From Longimicrobiales bacterium (GTDB lineage: Bacteria; Gemmatimonadota; Gemmatimonadetes; Longimicrobiales; Gaopeijiaceae), in the NCBI GenBank assembly GCA_951828585.1, contig OX639991.1, positions 2,078,576 to 2,142,575 of the forward strand: a DNA stretch of 64,000 nucleotides. The letters run 5' to 3'. Shown piece by piece: positions 17,243-25,578 of the stretch (position 1 is its first letter; every line of letters starts with the position of its first letter). The position numbers and the translations under genes were made by a program. Under the pieces are notes generated by a model. The model had not been told where the DNA came from, did not search any database, and worked only from the letters and a program-made list of their open reading frames with translations.

Positions 17243-18612
17243 CAGGCCGCTCCGCCCCGCCAACCGCCAGTCCGATCCGCCCCTTCGAGTTCCCGGCGGT
17301 CGCCGAAGAGCGTCTGGGCAATGGAATGGAGGTGCGGCTGGTGTCCGGGGTTCCGCTGCCGGTCGTCACCGCCATGGTGGTGCTGCGGGCGGGAGAGACC
17401 GCCTCGCCCGCGGGCCGGGAGGGACTTGCGGTCCTGGCGGGAGACGCGCTGGAGGGAGGCACGACGCGCCTCTCGAGCCGGGAACTGGCGCGGGCGCTGG
17501 AGGACATCGGCGCGAGCTTCGGGGCGGCGACGGGGTGGGACTCGACCACCGTGGCCGTCTCCTGTCTGGCCGAACACCTTCCCGACGCAATGCCCATCTT
17601 GGCCGAAATGGTGCGGTCGCCGGCCTTCGAAGACGAGGAGTTCGCGCGGTACCGGGACCAGCGCATGGCGACGGCCGCCCAGCGGCGCATGGATCCCGCG
17701 GCGCTGGCCGCCGACGCGCACGCGCGCTTCGTGTTTGCGGAGGGCGGTACCTATGCGCGACCGGTGGGGGGGACCGAAGCCTCCATCGGCCGGATCGATG
17801 CGGGTGATGCCCGCGACTTCGTGGCGGGCCGCTACGGGCCCTCGGAGGGGGCCCTGGTCATGGTCGGCGGTTTGGACGTGCGCGCGGCGCTGGCCGTCGC
17901 CGAGGCGGGGTTGGGCGATTGGCACGGGGAGGTGGACCCGGTGCCGGAGCCCGTCGCGTCGCCCCGGCGGCGTGAGCGAGTGGTCCATGTAGTGCACCGG
18001 GCCGAATCGGTGCAGTCGCGGATTCGCGTGGGGCATATCGGGGTGCCGCGTTCGGTCGAGGACTACTTTGCGCTGATCGTGCTGAACCTGGTGCTGGGCG
18101 GATCGTTCTCGTCGCGGCTGAACCTCAATCTGCGCGAACGGCAGGGCTTTACCTACGGCGTGCGGTCCTCCTTCGCGCCGAGGCGGGGGCCGGGTCCGTT
18201 CGCGGTCTCCACCGCGGTCGAGAACGCGGTGACCGGGGCGGCCGTAGGCGAGATCTTTCGGGAAATCGAGGGGCTCGTGGACGACGGGCCGACCCGGGAC
18301 GAGGTCGAGGCCGCGACGAGCTACCTTGCCGGGGTGTTCCCGTTGCGGCTGGAGACCACCGGGCAGATCGCGTCCAGAATCGCCGGGATGGTCGTCTACG
18401 ACCTTCCGGGTGACTACTACCGGAGCTATCGAGACCGCGTCCGCGAGGTGACCGCGGCGCATGTGGCCCGCGCGGCGCGCCGGCATATCCGCCCGGCCGA
18501 GCTGTGTACCGTCGTGGCTGGCAACGCTGACGATGTCGTGCCGCAGCTGGAAGGCCTGGACATTGGCCCGGTGAGCGTCCACGAGGAGGCTCTGGCGAGG
18601 TCCGCACCGTGA
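17239..18612 (+). CDS. M16 family peptidase, non-catalytic partner
   Basis: The protein has 457 residues and is translationally coupled to the catalytic subunit by ATGA. It keeps the M16 fold (LGNGMEVRLVSGVPLPVVTAMVVLRAGE and VLNLVLGGSFSSRLNLNLRERQGFTYGVRS). At the zinc site it reads AGREGLAVLAGDAL, so HxxEH is lost. The arginine-tyrosine pair in NLRERQGFTYG that binds peptide in the partner domain is present. It should complete the active chamber of the upstream protein rather than act alone. Confidence 0.85.
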   Translation: MTGRSAPPTASPIRPFEFPAVAEERLGNGMEVRLVSGVPLPVVTAMVVLRAGETASPAGREGLAVLAGDALEGGTTRLSSRELARALEDIGASFGAATGWDSTTVAVSCLAEHLPDAMPILAEMVRSPAFEDEEFARYRDQRMATAAQRRMDPAALAADAHARFVFAEGGTYARPVGGTEASIGRIDAGDARDFVAGRYGPSEGALVMVGGLDVRAALAVAEAGLGDWHGEVDPVPEPVASPRRRERVVHVVHRAESVQSRIRVGHIGVPRSVEDYFALIVLNLVLGGSFSSRLNLNLRERQGFTYGVRSSFAPRRGPGPFAVSTAVENAVTGAAVGEIFREIEGLVDDGPTRDEVEAATSYLAGVFPLRLETTGQIASRIAGMVVYDLPGDYYRSYRDRVREVTAAHVARAARRHIRPAELCTVVAGNADDVVPQLEGLDIGPVSVHEEALARSAP

Positions 18613-19166
18613 GCGAGGACAGGCGCGCCCTTCTCGGGACGACCGTCATTCACGACGGCCGCGTCGTCCACCTGAGCGTGGACACCGTGCGTTTTCCGGA
18701 CGGGTCGGTGGGCAAGCTGGAGCTGGTCCGCCACAGGGGCGCGGCCGCGGTTCTGCCGGTACTGGGCCAAAGGGAGGACCGCGACCCGGATGTTCTTCTG
18801 TTGCAGCAGTATCGATACGCCGCCGGAGGTGTGATCTACGAGGTGCCGGCCGGGATCATCGAACCCGGCGAGAGCTGGGAGGAGTGTGCGCGGCGCGAGC
18901 TTGAGGAAGAGACAGGGTTCCGGGCCGGGACGCTGGTGAAGCTGACGACCATCCACACCACCCCCGGCTTCACGAACGAGGAGATTCACCTCTACGCGGC
19001 CTTCGATCTGACGGAGGGGACGGCGCGCACCGACGACGACGAGTTCCTGCAGGTGGAGCGCATGCCGCTGTCGAGGGCGCTCGAGTTGGCGCGGTCGGGA
19101 GAGATGACCGATGCGAAGTCCCTGGTCACCATCTTTTTTGCTGCCCGCTTTCTGCTGGGAGAATAG
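18609..19166 (+). CDS. NUDIX hydrolase, ADP-ribose pyrophosphatase-like
   Basis: The protein has 185 residues. The GTG start overlaps the previous stop (GTGA). The NUDIX box is AGIIEPGESWEECARRELEEETGF (about residues 81-104), with the catalytic REL-EE core intact. The N-terminal beta strands and LLLQQYRYAAGGVIYEVPAG match ADP-ribose pyrophosphatases (NudF), which clear ADP-ribose. Its link to the peptidase genes is positional only. Confidence 0.82.
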   Translation: MSEDRRALLGTTVIHDGRVVHLSVDTVRFPDGSVGKLELVRHRGAAAVLPVLGQREDRDPDVLLLQQYRYAAGGVIYEVPAGIIEPGESWEECARRELEEETGFRAGTLVKLTTIHTTPGFTNEEIHLYAAFDLTEGTARTDDDEFLQVERMPLSRALELARSGEMTDAKSLVTIFFAARFLLGE

Positions 19167-19255
19167 GGGCGTTTCCGTCACCCGGAAGGGAAACCGGTGT
19201 CCCCTTGTGTGGACGCATTGTCGGCTTTGGACCAATGTATACACTGCCAAACGGG

Positions 19256-19273
19256 TTGGCACGCTTCGTGCGT
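19256..19273 (+). promoter_or_regulatory. Possible sigma-54-type promoter before the ECF sigma gene
   Basis: TTGGCACGCTTCGTGCGT matches the -24/-12 pattern (TGGCAC, five bases, then TTGC) with one change (GTGC). It lies 83 bases before the ATG of the sigma factor gene. No enhancer-binding site was identified, so this stays tentative. Confidence 0.3.
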
Positions 19274-19355
19274 GTAGTGCGTGGTACCAAGACCTTGACC
19301 CGAGGGGTCCCGGAACGGGATCCCGCAAACGCCCGGAAGGGCGAGGGAGATAACG

Positions 19356-20012
19356 ATGTCCCGCGGCAAGCTGCTTCAAGCAGGGAATGGCGGTGTCGGG
19401 AACGCACACACAGCCAGGGAAGCCAGGCGGCGAATCGAGGCACTGAATGACGCTCAGGTCGTACAGCAGTTTCTGGATGGAGACGACAGGGCTTTTGCAG
19501 AAATAGTGCGCCGCTACGACAAGCGGCTTCATAACTTCGTCTCGCGCACCGTAGGAGACCGCGAGCAGGCGGAAGACCTGGTACAGGAGACCTTCGTGCG
19601 AGTCTACAGGCACCTTCACCGATTCGACCAGACGAGGAAGTTCTCCACCTGGATCTACACGATCGCCGGCAATCTGGCCAAGAACGAGCTGCGCAACCGC
19701 TCGAGGAACCCGCTGGTGCTGTTCCAGGCCATCATGAAGAACTGGGATGCCGATTTTCGGCCCCTGGAATGGGAAGACCCGAAGACTCGTCCCGACGACC
19801 TCTACCGCAAGCGCTTCCTGCGCGAGAAGGTGAACGAGGCCGTCGAGCAACTTCCCGAACATCACCGGACCGTGTTCGTCCTTCGGGAGCTGCACGGCAA
19901 GAGCTACGAAGAGATCGCCGAGATTACCGGCTGCAATCTGGGAACCGTGAAGAGCCGGCTGAACCGGGCTCGGAACAGCTTCGCCCAGATCATCGCGCCC
20001 ATGATCGACTAG
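19356..20012 (+). CDS. ECF-type RNA polymerase sigma factor (RpoE-like)
   Basis: The protein has 218 residues. Region 2 spans about residues 45-115 (AFAEIVRRYDKRLHNFV, EDLVQETFVRVYRHL, FSTWIYTIAGNLAKNELR). Region 4 spans about 160-215, with the helix-turn-helix in YEEIAEITGCNLGTVKSRLNRAR. The ATG follows GAGGGAGATAACG. The expected anti-sigma gene should follow directly, but an IS630 element now separates them. The insertion TA is within the TAG stop codon, and the first G of the element restores the stop, so the sigma protein is unchanged. Confidence 0.9.
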   Translation: MSRGKLLQAGNGGVGNAHTAREARRRIEALNDAQVVQQFLDGDDRAFAEIVRRYDKRLHNFVSRTVGDREQAEDLVQETFVRVYRHLHRFDQTRKFSTWIYTIAGNLAKNELRNRSRNPLVLFQAIMKNWDADFRPLEWEDPKTRPDDLYRKRFLREKVNEAVEQLPEHHRTVFVLRELHGKSYEEIAEITGCNLGTVKSRLNRARNSFAQIIAPMID

Positions 20013-21290
20013 TACACCGGTTCAGAAGTTCGGTGACGTATTCTCATGCGGCTTCGCGGAGTGAGGGATGGGCGGTGGTGGGCGAGCGGGCCAGGAGGCG
20101 GTTGAGATCGCAGCGGGTGAACTTCCATTCGAAGGGCGAGGCGATTTGCTGGTAGTGCTGCTGGAAGCCGAGGATGCGCTTCGGCGACTGCGTCCTGGGA
20201 AGAGAAGTGGGCGGGGGGTGAGTGCCTTGCGCTGGAGGATCGAGAAGTAGATCTCGATCTGGTTCATCCCGCTGGCGTGCGTGGGCAGATGCACCAGAGT
20301 GAGGTTGTCGAACCGTGCCTGGAGACGGTCGGCGGCGCGCTGGCCGCGATGGATCGTGCCGCCATCGACGATCCAGAAGACTCGCTCGGCGGACCGGTAG
20401 GGTTCACGGGCCATCACCTGGGCGACGAGGGCATCGAAGGCAACGATGGAGATCTTGGCGACGAACATCGCCGAAAAGCCGGGCTCGGTGGACGTCCCAC
20501 GCGGCAATGTAGGCACAGACGCCATGGCGGCGGTACTCGTGCTCGACCCGCATGGAGCGGCCCGGACCCGGCGGCGTGATCGGATGGGGGCGGGTGCGGA
20601 TCGGGATCTGCGTCTTCTCGTCGGCGCTGATGACGAACTCGTCGCCGGAGAGCGCACGCCCGTTCCATTGCCGGTGATAGAGGTCGAGGACGCGCTCCGC
20701 CTTGGGCCCAAACTCGGGATCGCGCGGAAAGATCCAGCTCCGCCGGCTCCAGGGGCGCAGGGCGTCGGCATGAAGCCACCGCCAGATCGTGGTGCCGCTA
20801 ATGTCGGCGACGATGCCGGCCGCCAGGACCTGCCGCCGCAGCTCGGAGCGGCTGAAGCGCGACAGCGGCAGCCCCAGCGTGGAGGGCAGTTCACAGGCCA
20901 AGGCCTTCACTTCGGCGACGACCCGAGGGGGGAAAAGCCGGCGGCCGACCTCGCCGCGACCGGTCCTCGAGTCCCTCGAGGCGTTCTCGGAAGAAACGTT
21001 TGCGCCACTTGCTCACCACCGGGCGCGGCATATCGAGACGCTCGGCGATCTCCTTGTTCTGGGTACCCTCGGCAGCCAGCAGGACGATCTTGGCGCGTAT
21101 CACGTCCCGATACGGTAACGTATACTGGCGGGCTCTCGCTTCGAGGACACGACGTTCGTGGGGCGTCAACGTGATGATGTACGGGCTGGATCTGGGCATC
21201 ATTGGCCTCCTGGTTGAACCAAGATGGCCATTCCTTACCGCAGGCGCCAGTGGTTTGCTGATACGTTCTAATATTTATGTCCATGTGTAC
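20012..21290 (-). mobile_element. IS630-family insertion sequence, decayed
   Basis: The 1279-base element is flanked by TA at 20010-20011 and 21291-21292, the IS630 target duplication. Both ends begin GTACAC; beyond that the inverted repeats are imperfect, with ACGTAT shared further in. The empty site reconstructs as GACTAGCGG, which contains CTAG, the preferred target known for IS630. The transposase on the minus strand is broken by several frameshifts. Confidence 0.85.
20044..21202 (-). pseudogene. IS630-family transposase with multiple frameshifts
   Basis: The N-terminal part (21202 down to about 20930) has the helix-turn-helix stretch NKEIAERLDMPRPVVSKWRKRF. Near TTTTCCCCCC the frame shifts to continue as VVAEVKALACELPSTLG, WRWLHAD and SADEKT (first catalytic Asp). 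Around 20490 it shifts again to FDALVAQVMAREPYRSA, FWIVDGGTIHRG (second Asp) and MNQIEIYFSILQRKA (Glu). Near 20200 it shifts once more to give EWKFTRCDLNRLL and the end at 20044. The first shift could be programmed, as in some IS630 elements, but the later ones indicate decay. Confidence 0.85.
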
Positions 21291-21344
21291 TAGCGGTCTT
21301 CAGCGAGACTCCGGCCCCGGCCCGGCCGGACTGCCCCGCAGCCA

Positions 21345-21386
21345 CCCCGCAAGGGCCGCGAGCCGACGCTCACGGCCCTTGCGGGG
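21345..21386 (+). terminator. Strong GC hairpin between sigma and anti-sigma genes
   Basis: CCCCGCAAGGGCCG pairs perfectly with CGGCCCTTGCGGGG, and the loop contains an inner GAGC/GCTC pair. No T tract follows. It may be a Rho-aided terminator or an RNA processing or stability element that sets the ratio of sigma to anti-sigma. Confidence 0.5.
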
Positions 21387-21445
21387 ACTTCCCCGGACCG
21401 CCGGGGCACCCCCTTAGTGGAACATCGAGTGCCCTTCGGTTGTAC

Positions 21446-21475
21446 TTGTAGGCAAGCTCTCACGCGCGCTAGATT
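21446..21475 (+). promoter_or_regulatory. Sigma-70-like promoter for the anti-sigma gene
   Basis: TTGTAG and TAGATT are separated by 18 bases. Transcription would begin near 21482, after the GTG at 21417, which favours the later GTG (21591) as the translation start. It could let the anti-sigma gene be expressed despite the IS630 insertion. Confidence 0.4.
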
Positions 21476-21590
21476 GGAGTTTGAGTTGAGCCGTCGACGT
21501 CCGGTGAAGGGTTCGAGCCTGCTTGAGCCGCTCCGAATTTGTTCGCGCGTCGCCAAGAAATTCTCAAGCCTGGATGGGGCTAAGAGCATA

Positions 21591-22181
21591 GTGGACAGGA
21601 AGATCGCAGATCGAGGAGCTCCCGCGGGGACCAGCGCGGCGTCCCTGCCCAGGGGGTGTCGCGAGTTTATCGACGGGTATTCGGATTTCCGCGACGGCCG
21701 ATTCGATATGGAGGATCGGTCGTTTTTTCTGGGCCATATGGCCGAGTGCTCCGCGTGTGGACGCTATGACCGCGTGATTCGCCGGGGAGTCCAGGTGCTT
21801 CGCGAACCGGTTGAAGCGTCGGCGTCGGCGCCCATGAGCATTGCCGAGGTGAGGTTCCGGGCCGCGGCCTTCGAGCGCGAGTCGCTGGCTCTGGGGACGG
21901 CGGGCTCGGGGGTGACGCTTTCGGCCGCCGTGGTGGTGGCCCTGCTCCTGGCCGCGGTCGCGTGGAGCCCCTTCTTTTCCGGGACGACGCCCGAGGTAGA
22001 GATGCCGCCGGTGGTTGCCGGCGCGCTGTCTCCGGCGAGCGCACCGTCCTTCGCGCCCCTGGAGAGGCGGACGCCTCTGAACTCGGGGGAGCCGCACCTG
22101 TGGGATGCCATCCGCTCGATGGTCGGCGAAGCGGAACTCGGCCGCGCGCGGGAGTCCGAGGCGGGCACGGATCCGAACTGA
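21591..22181 (+). CDS. Zinc-finger anti-sigma factor (membrane-anchored)
   Basis: From the GTG chosen the protein has 196 residues; the frame is open upstream to a GTG at 21417. The N-terminal zinc-finger domain has CREFIDGYSDFRDG and His49-Met-Ala-Glu-Cys53-Ser-Ala-Cys56, the HxxxCxxC metal site of ECF anti-sigma factors. One transmembrane helix follows (VTLSAAVVVALLLAAVAW, about 105-122), then a proline-rich periplasmic tail. It should bind the ECF sigma factor at 19356, from which an IS630 element now separates it. Start codon certainty is low; family is fairly sure. Confidence 0.7.
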   Translation: MDRKIADRGAPAGTSAASLPRGCREFIDGYSDFRDGRFDMEDRSFFLGHMAECSACGRYDRVIRRGVQVLREPVEASASAPMSIAEVRFRAAAFERESLALGTAGSGVTLSAAVVVALLLAAVAWSPFFSGTTPEVEMPPVVAGALSPASAPSFAPLERRTPLNSGEPHLWDAIRSMVGEAELGRARESEAGTDPN

Positions 22182-22194
22182 CGGGAAGCCGGAG

Positions 22195-23193
22195 TTGCTT
22201 CCCCGGTCGCTGACCACCGCGAAAGACGGCGGGGTCTTCTTTCTCCACGGCGGGGACGAGTACCGCAAGGCCATCGCCGCCAAGGCGTTGCTGGAGCGGT
22301 ACGCGGACCCGGCCACCGAAGCCTTCAATGTGGACCGGATCGTGGGTACCGAGACCACGGTCGAGCGGTTGGCGTCGATCATCGCGACACCGCCCATGAT
22401 GGCTTCCTGGCGGGTCGTTCAGGTAAAGGAAGCCGAGGGTCTGGCCGGAAGCCCGAAGGCGCGCGAGGTGGTGCTCGACGCGGCGAAAAACCCCCCTCCC
22501 GGCCTCGTCCTGATCCTGCAGGCCACGGTCCCCGCCCGATCGAAGGCGAAGTTCTACAAGGACCTGGCTCGCATGGCGACGGCGGTCGAGTTCAAGCCCG
22601 TACCGGCCGAGGCGGTGCCCGGCTGGCTGGTGACCTGGGCCCGGGACGAGCTCGGCGTGACCGTGGAGATCGAGGCCGCGCAGGCGTTGGCGGGAGCGGC
22701 CGGCACCGAGCTGGGCATGCTCACCCAGGAGGTGAGGAAGCTGGCGGAGATGGTCGGCGAGGGGGCCGTGGTGGACCTGGAAGCCGTGAAAAAGGGAGGG
22801 CTCCGGTTGCCCACTCAGGATCGCTGGGCATGGTTCGACCTGGTCGGCAACCGGCGGATCACGGAGGCGGCGAAGGGTCTGCCCGTGCTCCTCCAACAGG
22901 GCGAATCGGTGGTCGGGCTGGTCATCGGGCTTTCGTCGCAGCTGCTGCGTATCGGGGTCGCCATCGAAGGCGGCATCCCGGCGGTGCAGGCCGCGCTGCC
23001 GCCGTATCAGCGCTTCCTGGCCCGGCGCATCGTGGGGCAGGCCCGGCGCTGGACCCGCGCCGAACTGGCGGACGCGGTGCGCGGGTTGCGCCGGCTGGAC
23101 CAGCTTCTCAAGGCCAGCGCGATACCCGGCGAGGTGCTCATGGAGGAGTGGTTGCTGGGGTTGATGGTGCGGGGTCGGGGGGGGGGCGTGTGA
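22195..23193 (+). CDS. holA: DNA polymerase III delta subunit
   Basis: The protein has 332 residues from a TTG start preceded by GGGAAGCCGGAG, 13 bases after the anti-sigma stop. It opens with [23 protein letters not shown], the HolA start that corresponds to the former P-loop (G-D-E-Y). It continues with [17 protein letters not shown], and a C-terminal collar domain with [21 protein letters not shown] and [12 protein letters not shown]. HolA is the wrench of the clamp loader. The end overlaps the copper ATPase gene by 4 bases. The exact start is uncertain. Confidence 0.85.
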   Translation: MLPRSLTTAKDGGVFFLHGGDEYRKAIAAKALLERYADPATEAFNVDRIVGTETTVERLASIIATPPMMASWRVVQVKEAEGLAGSPKAREVVLDAAKNPPPGLVLILQATVPARSKAKFYKDLARMATAVEFKPVPAEAVPGWLVTWARDELGVTVEIEAAQALAGAAGTELGMLTQEVRKLAEMVGEGAVVDLEAVKKGGLRLPTQDRWAWFDLVGNRRITEAAKGLPVLLQQGESVVGLVIGLSSQLLRIGVAIEGGIPAVQAALPPYQRFLARRIVGQARRWTRAELADAVRGLRRLDQLLKASAIPGEVLMEEWLLGLMVRGRGGGV

Positions 23194-25493
23194 ACGGAGC
23201 GGACGGGGTGGTCCGAGCGGGAGAGGGGGAAGCGCCAGGCGAGGAGGCGGGCGAGGTGCAGCTGCGCATCAGGGGGATGCACTGCGCCTCGTGCGTGAGG
23301 ACGGTCGAGAAGGCGCTGGGTGCGGCGAAGGGGGTGGGGGAGGCCAGCGTGAGCCTCGTCGAGGAGGTTGCGCGGGTGCGGCTGGTGCGGGGCGCGGGGG
23401 ATTCGGCCGCGTTGGTGGGCGCGGTCGAGGAGGCCGGGTACGGGGCCGAGTTGCTGGCCGGGACGGAGGCGGTTCTGGACGCTTCCCGGGAACGCGACGA
23501 GGAACAGGCGACGGAGCGGGCCGAGCTGATGAGGCGGTTCCGGGTGGGGGTGGCGTGCGGACTTCCCGTGGTGCTGATCGGGCACTGGGAGATGATTCCG
23601 GGACTGCCGAGCCTGGCCGACGGAGTGCGCGCGGCGGGCGGGTGGCTCTCGGGTCTTCTGACTCTGCCCATCCTCCTCTACACGGGACGCGGTTTCTTCA
23701 CCGGGGCGTGGACGGCCGCCCGGAGGCGTTCGGCCAACATGGACACGTTGGTCGCGCTGGGAACGGGCGCGGCCTGGCTCTATTCCACGGTGGCGATCGC
23801 GGCGCCGCACCTCTTCCCGGGGGGCAGCGCGCGCCCCTTCTACGAGGCGGTCGCGGTGGTGATCACCCTGGTGGTGCTGGGCCAGGCGATCGAGGCGCGC
23901 GCCCGGGGACGCACCGCGCGGGCGTTACGCTCCCTCTTCGACCTGAGCCCCGAGACGGCCGACCGGGTCACCGCAGACGGGGTGGAGACGGTGCCGGTGT
24001 CGGAGATCGCTCCGGGGGACATGCTTCTGGTGCGGCCCGGGGCGCGGGTTCCGCTGGACGGACAGGTCCGCGACGGCGAGAGCGAGGTCGACGAGTCGAT
24101 GATCACCGGCGAGAGCGCACCGGTGGCGAAGTCCGTGGGGGACGAGGTGGTGGGTGGCACGGTCAACGGCATGGGGGCGCTCACCGTCGAGACGACCCGT
24201 GTGGGTGCGGAGACGGTGCTGGCGCGCATCATTCAACTGGTCCAGCGCGCCCAGGGCACGAAGCCGCCCATCCAGAGGACCGTGGACGTGATCGCGGGCT
24301 ACTTCGTGCCGGCGGTGCTGCTGGTTTCGCTGGTCACCTTCAGTGTGTGGGCCCTGGCCGGGCCGGAGCCGCGGATCAACTTCGCCGTGGTGACCGCGGT
24401 GGCCGTCCTTGTGATCGCCTGTCCGTGCGCGCTCGGGCTGGCCACGCCGATTTCGGTGATGATCGCGATCGGCAAGGCGGCCGCGCACGGCGTGCTGATC
24501 CGCGACGGGGAGGCGCTGCAGCGGGCGCGACGGGTGGACACGGTGGTCCTGGACAAGACGGGGACGCTGACGGTGGGCAAGCCGGCGGTGGCCTTTGCCG
24601 GTGTCGCGGGCGGGGTCTCCGAGAGCGAGATGCTCGAAGCGGCCGCGAGCGTGGAGGAGGCGTCCGAACACCCGGCGGCGCGCGCGATCGTGCGGTATGC
24701 GGGGGAGCGAGGCGTAAGGTGGCCGAAGGCGAGGCACTTCGTGGCGCATCCGGGGCGGGGAGCCTCCGCTTCGGTGGCCGGGCGGCGCGTGCTGGTGGGG
24801 TCGCCGTCGTTTGCGAGGGAGGCGGGGGTGGAGTTGGGGACGGTGGATGGGGATCTCGGGCGAGCCGCGGAGGAGGGGGCGACCCCGGTGGTGGTGGTGA
24901 TGGACGGGGTGGCGGCGGGGGTGTTCGGGGTGGCGGACGTGCTGCGCGCGGAGGCGCGGGGGGCGGTGGGGCGGCTGCGGGGGGGTGGGGTGGAGGTAAT
25001 GATGCTGACGGGGGATGAGGAGGCGGCCGCGAGGAGGGTGGCGGGGGAGGTGGGGATCGATCGCGTGTCGGCCCGGGTCTCTCCGGACGAAAAGGCGCGT
25101 GTGGTGCGCGGCCTGCGCGACGAGGGGCGGGTGGTGGCGATGGTGGGGGACGGGATCAACGACGCGCCCGCGCTGGCGACCGCCGATGTGGGGATCGCGA
25201 TGGGGAGCGGCACCGATGTGGCGCTGCAAACCGGCGACGTGGCGCTGCTGGGCGACTCGCTCCGGGGCGTGGAGACCCTGCTGGACCTTTCGCGGGCCGC
25301 GCACCGCAACATCGTCCAGAACCTGGTGGGCGCCTTCGCCTACAACGTGGTCGGCATCCCGCTCGCCGCGGGCGTTCTCTACCCCTCGCTGGGACTGCTG
25401 CTCTCGCCGATGTTCGCGGGCGCGGCCATGGCCTTCAGTTCCGTCACCGTGGTGGCCAACGCCAACCGGCTGCGGGGGTACGAGCCCGGTTGA
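23190..25493 (+). CDS. copA: Copper-translocating P1B-type ATPase
   Basis: The protein has 767 residues; GTG start overlapping holA (GTGA). An HMA domain with Cys32-Ala-Ser-Cys35 (GMHCASC) is followed by eight expected transmembrane segments. Landmarks are MITGESAP (actuator), [12 protein letters not shown] (the CPC metal site, near residue 411), [10 protein letters not shown] (phosphorylated Asp, near 454), SEHPAARA (P1B His-Pro) and [11 protein letters not shown] (near 652). The CPC motif indicates Cu(I) or Ag(I) export from the cytoplasm. No copper chaperone or CueR-type regulator is adjacent, and no operator is visible. Confidence 0.93.
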   Translation: MNGADGVVRAGEGEAPGEEAGEVQLRIRGMHCASCVRTVEKALGAAKGVGEASVSLVEEVARVRLVRGAGDSAALVGAVEEAGYGAELLAGTEAVLDASRERDEEQATERAELMRRFRVGVACGLPVVLIGHWEMIPGLPSLADGVRAAGGWLSGLLTLPILLYTGRGFFTGAWTAARRRSANMDTLVALGTGAAWLYSTVAIAAPHLFPGGSARPFYEAVAVVITLVVLGQAIEARARGRTARALRSLFDLSPETADRVTADGVETVPVSEIAPGDMLLVRPGARVPLDGQVRDGESEVDESMITGESAPVAKSVGDEVVGGTVNGMGALTVETTRVGAETVLARIIQLVQRAQGTKPPIQRTVDVIAGYFVPAVLLVSLVTFSVWALAGPEPRINFAVVTAVAVLVIACPCALGLATPISVMIAIGKAAAHGVLIRDGEALQRARRVDTVVLDKTGTLTVGKPAVAFAGVAGGVSESEMLEAAASVEEASEHPAARAIVRYAGERGVRWPKARHFVAHPGRGASASVAGRRVLVGSPSFAREAGVELGTVDGDLGRAAEEGATPVVVVMDGVAAGVFGVADVLRAEARGAVGRLRGGGVEVMMLTGDEEAAARRVAGEVGIDRVSARVSPDEKARVVRGLRDEGRVVAMVGDGINDAPALATADVGIAMGSGTDVALQTGDVALLGDSLRGVETLLDLSRAAHRNIVQNLVGAFAYNVVGIPLAAGVLYPSLGLLLSPMFAGAAMAFSSVTVVANANRLRGYEPG

Positions 25494-25578
25494 TCGCCGG
25501 TTCCGGCTGCGGTATCGTAGACGTGGCACCCACACCGCTCCGGGTCTGTGGGCTCGGTGCAAGGAGCCCTCCACAGCC

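Larger units (their letters stand above)
21291..21590. other. Intergenic gap between the IS630 element and the anti-sigma gene
   Basis: This is what was the sigma/anti-sigma spacer before the insertion. It holds a strong 14-base-pair hairpin (21345-21386) and a promoter-like pair at 21446-21475. A GTG at 21417 is in frame with the anti-sigma gene, but the sequence after it looks non-coding. Confidence 0.5.

Noticed and set aside
21417-21590. Longer N-terminus for the anti-sigma factor from GTG 21417
   Set aside because: The added residues do not resemble anti-sigma domains and the predicted promoter lies downstream of that GTG.
23925-25574. Long minus-strand frame opposite copA
   Set aside because: It is a His/Arg/Pro-rich shadow of the P-type ATPase gene.
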